Shown: positions 37,178 to 46,800 of the stretch, piece after piece
Layout of the letters: every line of letters starts with the position of its first letter
How positions within the stretch are numbered: position 1 is the first letter of the stretch
Origin: Ancylobacter polymorphus
GTDB lineage: Bacteria > Pseudomonadota > Alphaproteobacteria > Rhizobiales > Xanthobacteraceae
Length of the DNA: 64,000 nt
Direction of reading: 5' to 3'
NCBI RefSeq assembly: GCF_030813495.1
Contig: NZ_JAUSUI010000004.1
Coordinates: 372,001-436,000 of the forward strand
The notes under the pieces: generated by a model
The model's database searches: none
The model's input: the letters and a program-made list of their open reading frames with translations, nothing else
Told to the model about the DNA's origin: nothing
Translations under genes and position numbers: made by a program

Positions 37178-38713
37178 ATGATACGCAGCATCTTCACGGT
37201 CGGTGGCTGGACGCTCCTCTCGCGGCTGACCGGCTTCGTGCGCGACATCGTCATGGCGGCGGTGCTCGGCGCCGGGCCGATGGCGGATGCCTTCTACATC
37301 GCTTTCCGCCTGCCCAACCATTTCCGTTCCATCTTCGCCGAAGGCGCGTTCAACACCGCCTTCATCCCGGCCTATGCGCGGGTGAAGACCGTGGAGGGCG
37401 AGGTAAAAGCGCGCTGCTTCGCCGATGGCATCCTCACCGGTGTGGTGCTGGTGCAGCTGGCCATCCTCGCCATCGCCCTGCTCGCCACCGACTGGGTCGT
37501 CGCCACGCTGGCGCCGGGCCTGTCGGACGATCCCGGCCGTTTCACCCTCACCGTCGACTTCACCCGCATCACCTTCCCCTATCTCGGCCTCATCGCCGTG
37601 GTGACGCTGGTCGGCGGGGTGCTGAACGCCAATGACCGCTTCTGGGCGGCGGCGGCGGCGTCCATCCTGCTCAACGTCGCCATGGTCGGCACGCTCAGCG
37701 TCGCTGGTCTGTTTCCCTCCGCCGGCCATGCCGCGGCCTGGGGCGTGCTGATCTCCGGTTTCCTGCAACTCGGCCTGCTGGTGTTCGATGCCGAGCGCCA
37801 CGGCCTCGGCCTGCGCTTCGGACGGCCGCGTCTCGATCCGGAGACGCGCGCCTTTCTCATCGCGCTCGGCCCGGCGATCATCGGCTCGGCCGGCGTCCAG
37901 CTGGCGATCTTCGCCGACACCATCATCGCCTCCTTCCTGCCGCAGGGGGCCGTGGCGGCGCTGTTTTATGCCGACCGCATCAACCAGCTGCCCATCGGCG
38001 TGGTCGGCATAGCGGCGGGCATCGTGTTGCTGCCGGAAATGTCGCGCCGTATCGCGGCGGAGGATTTCGACGGCGCGCGCTTCTCCCAGTCGCGGGCGAT
38101 CGAACTGACGCTGCTGCTGGTGCTGCCCTTCCTCGCGGCGGCGCTGACCATCCCCGAGATCATCATGCGCGGGCTGTTCATGCGCGGCGCTTTCACGGCG
38201 GCGGCGGCGGCGGAGGCCGGCGCGACGCTGGCGGCCTATGGCATCGGGCTGGCGCCCTTCGTCGTGGTGCGGGCGTTCATGTCGCCTTTCTATGCCCGCG
38301 GCGACACGCGCACCCCCGTGCTGGCGACTCTGGGCGCGGCGGTGATTAATATCGGCCTGAAAGTGCTGCTGATGGGCACGTTCGCCCAGGTGGGGCTGGC
38401 CTTCGCCACCTCCGTCGGCGGCTGGATCACCGTCCTGGTGCTCGCTTTGCTGGCGCGCTGGCGCGGCTATGAGTGCGGCGATGCGCAATTGCTGCGGGCC
38501 CTTCCGCGCCTGGGGCTGATCCTCGCGGCGCTGGCGGCGACTCTGTTCGCGACGGCCACCGTCGCGCCGCCTTGGCTGAGCGTGCTGGCGTATGGCCGCG
38601 ACGAGACGCTTCTGGCCTTGTGCGTCGCAGCGGGCGGAGCAGTCTATGCGGTTCTGGCGTTGACGCTTTTCGGTCGCCGCTACCTTGTCGGCCTGCTGCG
38701 CGGGCGGCGCTGA
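37178..38713 (+). CDS. murJ: Lipid II flippase MurJ
   Basis: A 511-residue protein with about 14 membrane helices that flips lipid II from the inner to the outer face of the cytoplasmic membrane. The start LLSRLTGFVRDIVMAAVLGA, then ADAFYIAFRLPNHFRSIFAE and GAFNTAFIPAYARV, is diagnostic. Later helices show YADRINQLPIGVVGIA and FYARGDTRTPV, which include central-cavity charged residues. The N-terminus directly starts with the first helix. It may be cotranscribed with the two sugar genes. Confidence 0.96.
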   Translation: MIRSIFTVGGWTLLSRLTGFVRDIVMAAVLGAGPMADAFYIAFRLPNHFRSIFAEGAFNTAFIPAYARVKTVEGEVKARCFADGILTGVVLVQLAILAIALLATDWVVATLAPGLSDDPGRFTLTVDFTRITFPYLGLIAVVTLVGGVLNANDRFWAAAAASILLNVAMVGTLSVAGLFPSAGHAAAWGVLISGFLQLGLLVFDAERHGLGLRFGRPRLDPETRAFLIALGPAIIGSAGVQLAIFADTIIASFLPQGAVAALFYADRINQLPIGVVGIAAGIVLLPEMSRRIAAEDFDGARFSQSRAIELTLLLVLPFLAAALTIPEIIMRGLFMRGAFTAAAAAEAGATLAAYGIGLAPFVVVRAFMSPFYARGDTRTPVLATLGAAVINIGLKVLLMGTFAQVGLAFATSVGGWITVLVLALLARWRGYECGDAQLLRALPRLGLILAALAATLFATATVAPPWLSVLAYGRDETLLALCVAAGGAVYAVLALTLFGRRYLVGLLRGRR

Positions 38714-38822
38714 GGGGCGCGTTCGTTTACGTTTTATTGCTTACGCGGTGCAGCAAAACTGTGGTACGTCGCACCGGCGTCATGGGTTCCGGGCGGGGTG
38801 TCCCATGGCTTGCGACCCCAAA

Positions 38823-38835
38823 GGGACAGTGTCCC
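38823..38835. promoter_or_regulatory. 13-bp palindrome before the RND efflux genes
   Basis: GGGACAGTGTCCC is a perfect inverted repeat around G38829, 33 bases upstream of the adaptor start. A further TGTCCC half-site lies at about 38800-38805. The region just before it (about 38727-38775) is AT-rich and includes a GTTTT/AAAAC inverted pair. It could be an operator, though no regulator gene is adjacent. Confidence 0.45.
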
Positions 38836-38867
38836 GACATGCCCGATGAGCCGTTCCGGAGATGTCC

Positions 38868-40112
38868 ATGATCACCGCGCTGCCGCGTCTTTCCCTCGCT
38901 GCACTCTCGCTCGCCGCCCTCGCGCTGGCGGGCTGCTCCGAGCAGAAACAGGGCCAGCCGGCGGCCGCTCCGCCGCCGCCATCCGTCACCGTCGCCCATC
39001 CGACGACGCGCACCATTACGGATTACGACGAATATGTCGGCCGCTTCGCCGCCGTCGATCTCGTCAATGTCTATGCGCGGGTTTCCGGCTATCTGGAGAA
39101 GGTGGCCTTCACCGACGGTCAGCTGGTGAAGCAGGGCGACCTTCTTTTCACCATCGACAAGCGGCCCTTCCAGGTGGCGCATGACCAGGCGCAGGCCAAT
39201 CTCCAGCGCGCCCAGGCCGAGCTCGATTTCGCCACCTCCGACCTTCAGCGCGCCCAGACGCTGATCGACGACAAGACGTCGAACGCCATTTCCAAGCAGG
39301 CCTATGACCAGCGCCTGCAGAGCGAGCGCACGGCGCGGGCGAGTGTGGCGGCGGCGCAGGCGGCACTGCAGGCCTCGCAGCTCGACCTCGATTTCACCGA
39401 TCTGAAGGCGCCCGTGAGCGGCCGCATCGGCGACCGCAAGGTGTCGGTCGGCAACCTCGTCACCGGCGGCTCGGGCGGCACCAACACCAATACGCTGCTC
39501 GCCACCATCGTCTCGCTGGACCCGATCTATTTCGAGTTCACCTATGACGAGGCGTCCTATCTGCGCTACCAGCGCATGGCCAAGGAATTGGGCACCAAGG
39601 CGGATTCGATTCCGGTGAAGCTCGGGCTGATCGATGAGAAAGGCTTCCCCCATGAGGGCAAGCTCGACTTCGTCGACAATCGCATCAGCGAGGACACCGG
39701 CACGATCCGCGGCCGCGCCACCTTCGCCAACCCGGATGGCACCTTCACCCCCGGCATGTTCGGCCGCATCCAGATTCCCTCCGCCGCCCCGCACGAGGCG
39801 GTGCTGGTGCCCGATGTCGCGATCGGCACCGAGCAGACCCGCAAATTCGTCTATGTGATGCAGCCGGGCGACCAGCCGCAGGCGCCGCAGATGAAATATG
39901 TCACTTTGGGCCGCGCCTATGACGGCCAGCGTGTCGTCACCAGCGGCCTCGGCAAGGACGATCTCGTCGTCGTCAACGGCCTGATGCGCATTCGTCCCGG
40001 CGCGAAGGTGGTGGGCAAGATGGAAGCGCCGCCGGCTTCCCCCGCCGCCGGCGCGGCGGGCGATGCCAAGGCGGCCGACGGCAAGGCATCCACCACGACC
40101 ACCGCCAACTGA
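38868..40112 (+). CDS. RND efflux periplasmic adaptor (AcrA/MexA family)
   Basis: A 414-residue lipoprotein. The signal ends in a lipobox (LALAGCSE). The order is a beta-barrel and lipoyl half (VYARVSGYLEKVAFTDGQLVKQGDLLF), a helical hairpin rich in Gln and Ala (about 105-175), a second lipoyl half (FTDLKAPVSGRIGDRKVSVGN), the barrel and the membrane-proximal domain (GTEQTRKFVYVMQPGD). GGAG lies 6 bases before the ATG at 38868, which I prefer to the ATG at 38862. It links the RND pump to an outer-membrane channel not encoded here. The pump gene follows after 15 bases. Confidence 0.94.
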   Translation: MITALPRLSLAALSLAALALAGCSEQKQGQPAAAPPPPSVTVAHPTTRTITDYDEYVGRFAAVDLVNVYARVSGYLEKVAFTDGQLVKQGDLLFTIDKRPFQVAHDQAQANLQRAQAELDFATSDLQRAQTLIDDKTSNAISKQAYDQRLQSERTARASVAAAQAALQASQLDLDFTDLKAPVSGRIGDRKVSVGNLVTGGSGGTNTNTLLATIVSLDPIYFEFTYDEASYLRYQRMAKELGTKADSIPVKLGLIDEKGFPHEGKLDFVDNRISEDTGTIRGRATFANPDGTFTPGMFGRIQIPSAAPHEAVLVPDVAIGTEQTRKFVYVMQPGDQPQAPQMKYVTLGRAYDGQRVVTSGLGKDDLVVVNGLMRIRPGAKVVGKMEAPPASPAAGAAGDAKAADGKASTTTTAN

Positions 40113-40127
40113 GCGCGGAGCGGTCCC

Positions 40128-43100
40128 ATGCGGTTTTCACACTTCTTCATCGATCGCCCGATCTTTGCCTCGGTGGTTTCCATCGTGGTGATGATCCTCG
40201 GCGCGGTCGCCTTCGTCTCCCTGCCTGTGGCGCAGTATCCCGATATCGCTCCGCCGGTGGTCAATGTCAGCGGCCAATATCCCGGCGCCAGCGCCGAAAC
40301 GGTGGCTGACACGGTCGTCGCGCCGATCGAGCAGCAGATCAACGGCGTCGAGGGGATGCTCTACATCTCCTCCAACTCGACGGCGGACGGGCGCTTTTCC
40401 ATCGCCGTGACCTTCGATATCGGCACCGATCTCGATATCGCGCAGGTGCAGGTGCAGAACCGGGTCGCCACGGCGACGCCGCGCCTGCCGCAGGATGTGC
40501 AGCAGATCGGCGTTACCGTCGCCAAGTCCTCGCCGGACATTCTGATGGTGGTCAGCCTGTTCTCGCCGGACGATTCCCGCGACTCCCTGTTCATCTCCAA
40601 CTACGCCAATCTCCAGATCAAGGACCAGCTCCAGCGCGTGCCGGGCGTCGGCTCGATCACCGTCTTCGGCTCGCGCGACTACGCGATGCAGGTGTGGCTC
40701 GATCCCCTCAAACTGCAGGCGCTGAACCTGACGGCGGGCGACGTGACCGCTGCGCTGCAGGCGCAGAACCTCCAGGTCGCCTCCGGCGTGCTGAACGCGC
40801 CGCCGGTGCCGAACCAGATGGGCTTCCAGATCGCGGTGCGCACGCTCGGCCGCCTGTCGACGCCCGAGCAGTTCGGCAACATCGTGGTGCGGGAGACGGG
40901 CAACGCCGTGGTGCGGCTGCGCGATGTGGCGCGGATCGACATCGAGGCGCAGGACAATTCCTCGATCTCCTACTTCGATTCCAAACCCTCCGTTGCGCTC
41001 GGCATCTTCCAGCTGCCGGGTTCCAACGCGCTCGCCACCGGCGAGGCGATCGAAGCGGCGATCAAGGAAATCGCCAAGGGCTTCCCGCCCGGCGTCGCCT
41101 ATTCCACCGCCTACAACCCCACGCAGTTCATCGCCGAATCCGTGCGGGCGGTGGAACACACCATCATGGAAGCCATCGTTCTGGTGGTGATCGTGGTGGT
41201 GCTGTTCCTGCAAAGCTGGCGGGCGGCGATCATCCCCATCCTCGCCATTCCGGTGTCGCTGATCGGCACCTTCTTCATCATGAGCCTGTTCGGCTTCTCG
41301 CTGAACAATCTCTCGCTGTTCGGCCTCGTGCTGGCCATCGGCATCGTCGTGGACGACGCGATCGTCGTGGTGGAGAGCGTGGAGCACAACATCTCCACCG
41401 GGCTCTCGCCGCGCGACGCGGCGTACAAGACCATGGACGAGGTGGGCGGGGCGCTGGTGGCGATCTCGCTGGTGCTGGCCTCGGTGTTCATCCCCTCGGC
41501 CTTCATCACCGGCATTTCCGGCGAGTTCTACCGCCAGTTCGCCCTCACCATCGCCGGCTCGACCCTGATCTCGCTGATGGTGTCGCTGACTCTGTCACCC
41601 GCCATGTGCGCGCTGCTGCTGAAGCCGCATAAGGGGCCGGACCATAAGCCGGCCTGGTACGCCCGGCCGTTCACCGGCTTCTTCTACTATTTCAACAAGG
41701 GCTTCGACGCGGTTTCGGGCGGCTATGGCTGGCTTACCAGCAAGCTGGTCCGTGTCGCCGTGGTGGTACTGCTGGTCTATATCGCCATCCTCGCCGGTGG
41801 CTTCCAGCTGTTCCGCACCACGCCGCAGGGCTTCATCCCGGCGCAGGACCGCGGCTATCTCATCGTCGCGGCCCAGCTTCCCGGCGGCGCGGCGCTGTCG
41901 CGCACGAATGAGGTGATGACCAAGGCCGCCAAGGAGGTTCTCGCGACCCCCGGCGTGGCGCATGTGGTGAACATTGTCGGCTTCTCCGGCGCGACCTTCA
42001 CCAATGCGCCCAATGCGGGCGCCATGTTCGTCATCCTCGGCCCCGCCGCCGAGCGCGCGCAGCATCCTGGTCAGTCCGCCCCGGCGATCCAGGGCACGCT
42101 GTTCGGCAAGCTCGCTTCGGTGGAGGAAGCGCAGATGATCGTCGTCATGCCGCCGCCCGTCTCGGGCATCGGCAATGCCGGCGGCTACCGGATGATGATC
42201 GAGGATCGCGGCGGGCGCGGCTATCAGGCGCTGCAGGGCGCGGTCTACGCCATGATGGGTGCGGCCAACCAGACACCGGGTCTGAAGCAGGTTTATTCGC
42301 TGTTCGAGACCTCGACGCCGCAGCTGTTCCTCGACATCGACCGCACCAAGGCGCAGCTGCTCGGGGTCAACATCGCCGATGTGTTCTCGACGTTACAGAC
42401 CTATATCGGCTCGTCCTATGTCAACGACTTCAACCTGTTCGGCCGCACCTACCGCGTGCAGGCGCAGGCCGACGCGCCTTATCGCCTGACCTCGGACGAT
42501 CTGCTGCGGCTGCGGGTGAAGAATGCCGACGGCCAATTGGTGCCGCTCGGCTCCTTCACCACGGTGAACGACATCTCCGGCCCCTACCGCGTGCCGCGTT
42601 ACAATCTGTACCCGGCGGCGGAGCTCGACGGCGACACTATGCCCGGCACCTCGCAGGGCCAGGCGATCCAGAAGATGCAGGAGATCGCCGCCCAGGTGCT
42701 GCCGGATGGCTTCGCCTTCGAGTGGACGACGCTGGCCTATCAGCAGGTGAGGGCGGGCAATACCGCGATCTTCGCCTTCGCTCTGGGCGTGGTGTTCGTG
42801 TTCCTGGTGCTGGCGGCACAGTATGAGAGCCTCACCTTGCCGCTGGCGGTGATCCTCATCGTGCCCATGTGTCTCATCGCGGCGGTGGTGGGCATCCAGA
42901 TCCGCGGACAGGACAACAACATCCTCAGCCAGGTCGGCTTCATCGTCCTCATCGGCCTCGCGGCGAAGAACGCGATCCTGATCGTCGAATTCGCCAAGCA
43001 ATTGGAAGATCGGGGGGAAAACCGCTTCGTCGCCGCCACCGAGGCCGCCAAGCTGCGGCTTCGGCCGATCATCATGACCTCACTGGCCTTCATCTTCGGC

Positions 43101-43304
43101 GTCGTGCCCCTCGTCATTGCCACAGGCGCCGGGGCGGAGCTGCGGCAAGCCCTTGGCACGGCGGTGTTTTCGGGAATGATCGGCGTGACTGTCTTCGGTC
43201 TGCTGTTCACACCGACCTTCTATGTCGTCTGCCGCTGGCTCGCCGGCTTTGGCGAGCGGCGCCGGGCCCGCAAGGGCGAGACGCCCGCCGCCGCACCGCA
43301 CTGA
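40128..43304 (+). CDS. RND efflux pump, HAE1 family (AcrB/MexB/MexF-like)
   Basis: A 1,058-residue inner-membrane proton antiporter with 12 helices and two large periplasmic loops. FFIDRPIFASVVSIVVMILG is helix 1. The proton-relay Asp pair is in GIVVDDAIVVVE (helix 4) and the Lys in GLAAKNAILIVEFAKQ (helix 10). GLSPRDAAYKTMDEVGGALVAIS lies between. Length and motifs fit the multidrug HAE1 group, not heavy-metal or protein-export RND types. Drug range cannot be read from the sequence. A strong terminator follows. Confidence 0.95.
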   Translation: MRFSHFFIDRPIFASVVSIVVMILGAVAFVSLPVAQYPDIAPPVVNVSGQYPGASAETVADTVVAPIEQQINGVEGMLYISSNSTADGRFSIAVTFDIGTDLDIAQVQVQNRVATATPRLPQDVQQIGVTVAKSSPDILMVVSLFSPDDSRDSLFISNYANLQIKDQLQRVPGVGSITVFGSRDYAMQVWLDPLKLQALNLTAGDVTAALQAQNLQVASGVLNAPPVPNQMGFQIAVRTLGRLSTPEQFGNIVVRETGNAVVRLRDVARIDIEAQDNSSISYFDSKPSVALGIFQLPGSNALATGEAIEAAIKEIAKGFPPGVAYSTAYNPTQFIAESVRAVEHTIMEAIVLVVIVVVLFLQSWRAAIIPILAIPVSLIGTFFIMSLFGFSLNNLSLFGLVLAIGIVVDDAIVVVESVEHNISTGLSPRDAAYKTMDEVGGALVAISLVLASVFIPSAFITGISGEFYRQFALTIAGSTLISLMVSLTLSPAMCALLLKPHKGPDHKPAWYARPFTGFFYYFNKGFDAVSGGYGWLTSKLVRVAVVVLLVYIAILAGGFQLFRTTPQGFIPAQDRGYLIVAAQLPGGAALSRTNEVMTKAAKEVLATPGVAHVVNIVGFSGATFTNAPNAGAMFVILGPAAERAQHPGQSAPAIQGTLFGKLASVEEAQMIVVMPPPVSGIGNAGGYRMMIEDRGGRGYQALQGAVYAMMGAANQTPGLKQVYSLFETSTPQLFLDIDRTKAQLLGVNIADVFSTLQTYIGSSYVNDFNLFGRTYRVQAQADAPYRLTSDDLLRLRVKNADGQLVPLGSFTTVNDISGPYRVPRYNLYPAAELDGDTMPGTSQGQAIQKMQEIAAQVLPDGFAFEWTTLAYQQVRAGNTAIFAFALGVVFVFLVLAAQYESLTLPLAVILIVPMCLIAAVVGIQIRGQDNNILSQVGFIVLIGLAAKNAILIVEFAKQLEDRGENRFVAATEAAKLRLRPIIMTSLAFIFGVVPLVIATGAGAELRQALGTAVFSGMIGVTVFGLLFTPTFYVVCRWLAGFGERRRARKGETPAAAPH

Positions 43305-43338
43305 ACACGGCGCCGGCCATCAGCGGATGACCCATCGA

Positions 43339-43369
43339 CCCCGCCGCTCCTCTGAGCGGCGGGGTTTTT
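43339..43369 (+). terminator. Intrinsic terminator after the RND pump
   Basis: A perfect 11-bp stem (43339-43349 with 43354-43364), a 4-base loop, then TTTTT. It lies 35 bases after the pump stop. Confidence 0.93.
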
Positions 43370-43372
43370 CTT

Positions 43373-43736
43373 TGTCGCGAGATTTCACGATGCGGCTGGC
43401 GGGCCGTGGGGTACCGATCTCTGCGACGTTCGCGACCGCCTGCTTTCCCGGATCGGGTTCGACATGCACCGCCGGGACAGAGGGGCCCGGCCATCCGCCA
43501 TCGCGTTGCGATGGGGGCCGTGGTCGTCCGCCCACGCTCTGCCACGCGTCACCGCCAAGGCAGTGGAGCCGCGGAGACGACACATCCCCAAGAGACCCAC
43601 CGGGCGAGGCGCGCCCTGTGGAGCGCGCCCTTGGGCGGTGCCGTGGCGATGCCACAGCCAGCCGCTGCGGTTCTCCAATGGCTCGCTTCCCAACGATGGC
43701 CGTCGACGACGCTCGTTCACAGCCTGCCGCGCCTCG
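43373..43736. other. Unexplained 364-base region between two terminators
   Basis: This region lies between the plus-strand terminator at 43339-43369 and the minus-strand one at 43740-43770. Several overlapping frames are open on both strands (up to ~145 codons), but they are Arg-rich with no ribosome site or motif. The DNA has internal complementarity, e.g. CCATCGCGTTGCGATGG (about 43498-43514) and GGCGCGCCC...GGGCGCG-like blocks near 43600-43640. It could hold a structured RNA or a decayed element. I do not recognise it. Confidence 0.35.
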
Positions 43737-43739
43737 TCC

Positions 43740-43770
43740 AAAAGAAAACCCCCGCTCAAGGCGGGGGCTC
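43740..43770 (-). terminator. Intrinsic terminator after the GPR-like gene
   Basis: Read on the minus strand, GCCCCCGC and GCGGGGG (43749-43755 with 43761-43767) form the stem, followed by TTTTCTTTT. It lies about 40 bases after the minus-strand stop at 43805. Confidence 0.88.
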
Positions 43771-43804
43771 TCATTCGGCGGGGTAGGGGGCAGGCCGTGC
43801 CGCG

Positions 43805-46800
43805 TCAGTCGAAGCGGCCGGCGGCGTGGGCGAGCAGGGTGTAGACCTTGCCCGTGTCCGAGGTGAGATAGGTTTTCGTCAGCTCCTGCCCGCGCTCGTC
43901 GCGCGAGACCTGCTCCAGCAGACGCTCGAATTCGCCAATGTAGCGGTCGACCGTGTCGCGGAATTCGAGGTCGCGCCGATATTTGCGGCGGATTTCCTCG
44001 AAGGTCTGCTGACCCTGCATTGTGTAGAGGCGGCGGGTGAAGACGTTGCGCTCACCCTTCTTGTAGCGCTCCCAAAGGTCGACCGCCGCTTCGTGGTCGA
44101 TCATCCGGGCGATGTCCACCGACAGCGAGTCGAGCGACTCGATGGTGTGGTGCACCGGCCGCTCCGGCTGGCTCTGGCGCGGATCGAAATTGCGCGCAGG
44201 GTTGGCCGGGACGCTGCGGGGCATGGGGCCCACGGGCGCATTGCTCTCACCGTCCGAGGCCCGCGCCAGCAATTCCGACAGCCAGCCGCCCTTATCGGAA
44301 CCGCTGCGTTCCGCGGCCGCCGGGGTGACATTGGCGCGGCGCTGGGGCGCGGGAGCCGCGTTGCCATTGCCGCGAGGGGCCTCGAAATAGGCGGGGGCTT
44401 CCGGCCGGGCGACCGGTTCAGGGCGCGGCGCTGCCGCCTGGGGGCGGGTGAGCGGCGCGCGCGCGGCGGGAGCCGGCGCTGCGGGCAACGGCTGCGGGCC
44501 GGGCAGCGGGGCGGCAACGCGCGTGCGGGGGGCCGCTTCCACGTCGAGCGTGCGACCGTGGCGCGAGACGATCTCGTTCAGCTCGGCCAGTGCCTTGATC
44601 TGCTCGGCGACGGTACGACGCATGGCCGAGGCATTGGCCTCGGTCTCTTCCGGCAGTTCCAGAATGCCGCGCTTCAGCTCCTCGCGGGTCGTCTCCAGCA
44701 GGCGCTGGATGTCCTGCACAGAGGTGCGCAGCGCCTGGGCGGTGCCCGAGAAGCCCTGATTGGCCTGACGCATCAGCGTCTCCACCTCGCGCACAGCCTG
44801 CTCATAGGTCTCGTGCAGCGCGGCCACGGTACGCTCGCGCTCGGCGTCGGTCGCTTCCCGCATCTCCTGCTGCTGGCGCACGATGGCCTCGGTCGAGCTG
44901 CCGGCGGCCGCCAGGATCGACTTGGAGATGGCGCCGACGCGCTCCTCGGCGCGGCCGAAGGTGCTCTCCAGCGTGGTGGTGTAGTGCGACAGCCGCTCGT
45001 CGAGCTCCGCCGTCCGCCCGTTGACCTGTTCCGCAAGCGCGAGCAGCGCTTCGTGACGGCCGCCGAGAGTGTCGTCCAGGTTCTCATGCGCATTGCCGAG
45101 CGCATTGGCGACGTTGGTGATGAGACTGGCCTGCTCGCTGAAGGAATGGCTGAGACGGGCCACGTCCTTGAGCACGTCAGTGGAGACGGAGCGCAGAGCG
45201 CGGATCTGCTCGTCCATGCGCGAGGAGGCGACGGCACTGGCCTCCTCGACATTGGCGACGGTGCTGCGGAAGGCTTCCAGACGTTCGCTGATCGTCTTCT
45301 CGGTGTCGGCGAGATTGCTGGCCGAGCTGGCGAGCACGTCCTGCAACTGCACGTTCACGTCGCCAAGGCGCTCCAGGAGGCTGGTGACATCGCCCTGCAG
45401 CGCCTCATTGGTGGCGGCGATCTCCGCCACCGCCGAACGGCCGCTGGCGGCGATCGCATCGATCAGGCCGCTGCCACGCCCTTCCAGCGCCGCCGCGAAC
45501 TCTTCGGCCAGCCGGGCGAACTCCTCGGACGCCACGGTCGTGGCGCGGCGGGCGCTGTCGGTAAGCTGAGCGCCCTGGCCGTCGAACGCATCGACAAGGC
45601 GGGCGAATTCCTGGGAAGCCCCACCGGTGGCTTCGCGCACGCTTTCGACCAGCTGGCTGCCGCGCCCGTCGAACTCGTCGACGAGGCGGGAGAATTCGCT
45701 GGCGGCGAGGGCGGTCGCCTGGCGGGCGCTTTCCACCAGCTGGGCGCCGCGCCCGTCGAATTCGCTGAGGAGGACATCGCCGGCGGTGGCGATTTCCTGG
45801 GTGACCTGGCCGCCGATCTGCTGCAGCGAGGTGGAGACTTCGCCGGTGACCAGCTTGAGCTGGCTGTTGACGTCGCTGCCCACCGACTGAAGCGAAGCGG
45901 TGACTTCGCCGCCCGCCGCCTGCAGCGAGGCGGCGACATCGCCGGTGATCTGCTGCAGCGAGGACACGACATCGCCGCTGATCTGCATCAGCTGGTCGGC
46001 ACGGCTGGTGGTCGCGCTGTCGAAGGCGGAGATAATGGCATCCGAACGGGCTTCCAGCGTGTTCAGCAACTCGTCGCTGGCGCGCATGATCTCGGTCACG
46101 GCGCCATTGCGCGTAGTGTCGAGCGCGGAAACCAGGTTCTGGCGATGATCGTCGATGGCCGTCAGAAGATCGGTGCTGGCGCGGGCGATCTCGCTGGTGA
46201 TGGAGATGCTGCGGTCTTCCAGCGCCGTGAGCAGGCCGTTGCCGCGCTCTTCGACGATGCGGGCGATCTCATCGGTGCGCGAGTCGAACAGCGTCGTCAC
46301 TTCGCCGGCGCGGTCGGACAGGGTCCGGCTGACATTGTCGACCAGCGAGGTGAGGCTGGTTTCGATCTCCGACGCTTCGCTGCGCAACTGACCGGCGACG
46401 GCGCCGATGCGCTGGCCGAGCAGGTCGGCCATCGCCGCGCCGCGCACCTCCACCGAGGTGGCGACATTGTCGAGACGGCTGATGACGGTCGCCTCGAAGC
46501 GGCCCACGCGCTCGTCGAGCGAGGTCGCGATATCCTGCGCGCGCGCTGCGAGGGTGCGGTCGGCCTGATCGATATGCTGCGACAGCTGGTCGGCGATGGT
46601 GCCGGCACGCTCGTCAAAGAAGCCGCTGAGCATGCCAAGCGACTCGCTCATCGCGTCATTGGCCTGACGCGCGCCTTCCGACAGCGTCTGGGCGAACTCG
46701 ACGGTGCGGCTGCCAAGGGTCTCGTTGAGGCCTTCCACGCCCCGGTCGAGAACGCTTTCGATATTGGCGATGCGCTGGTCGAGCGCGGCGGCGACCTGTT

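Noticed and set aside
43385..43774. A 129-codon minus-strand frame as a gene
   Set aside because: It is Arg-rich with no ribosome site, and its start lies inside or before the terminator of the upstream minus-strand gene.
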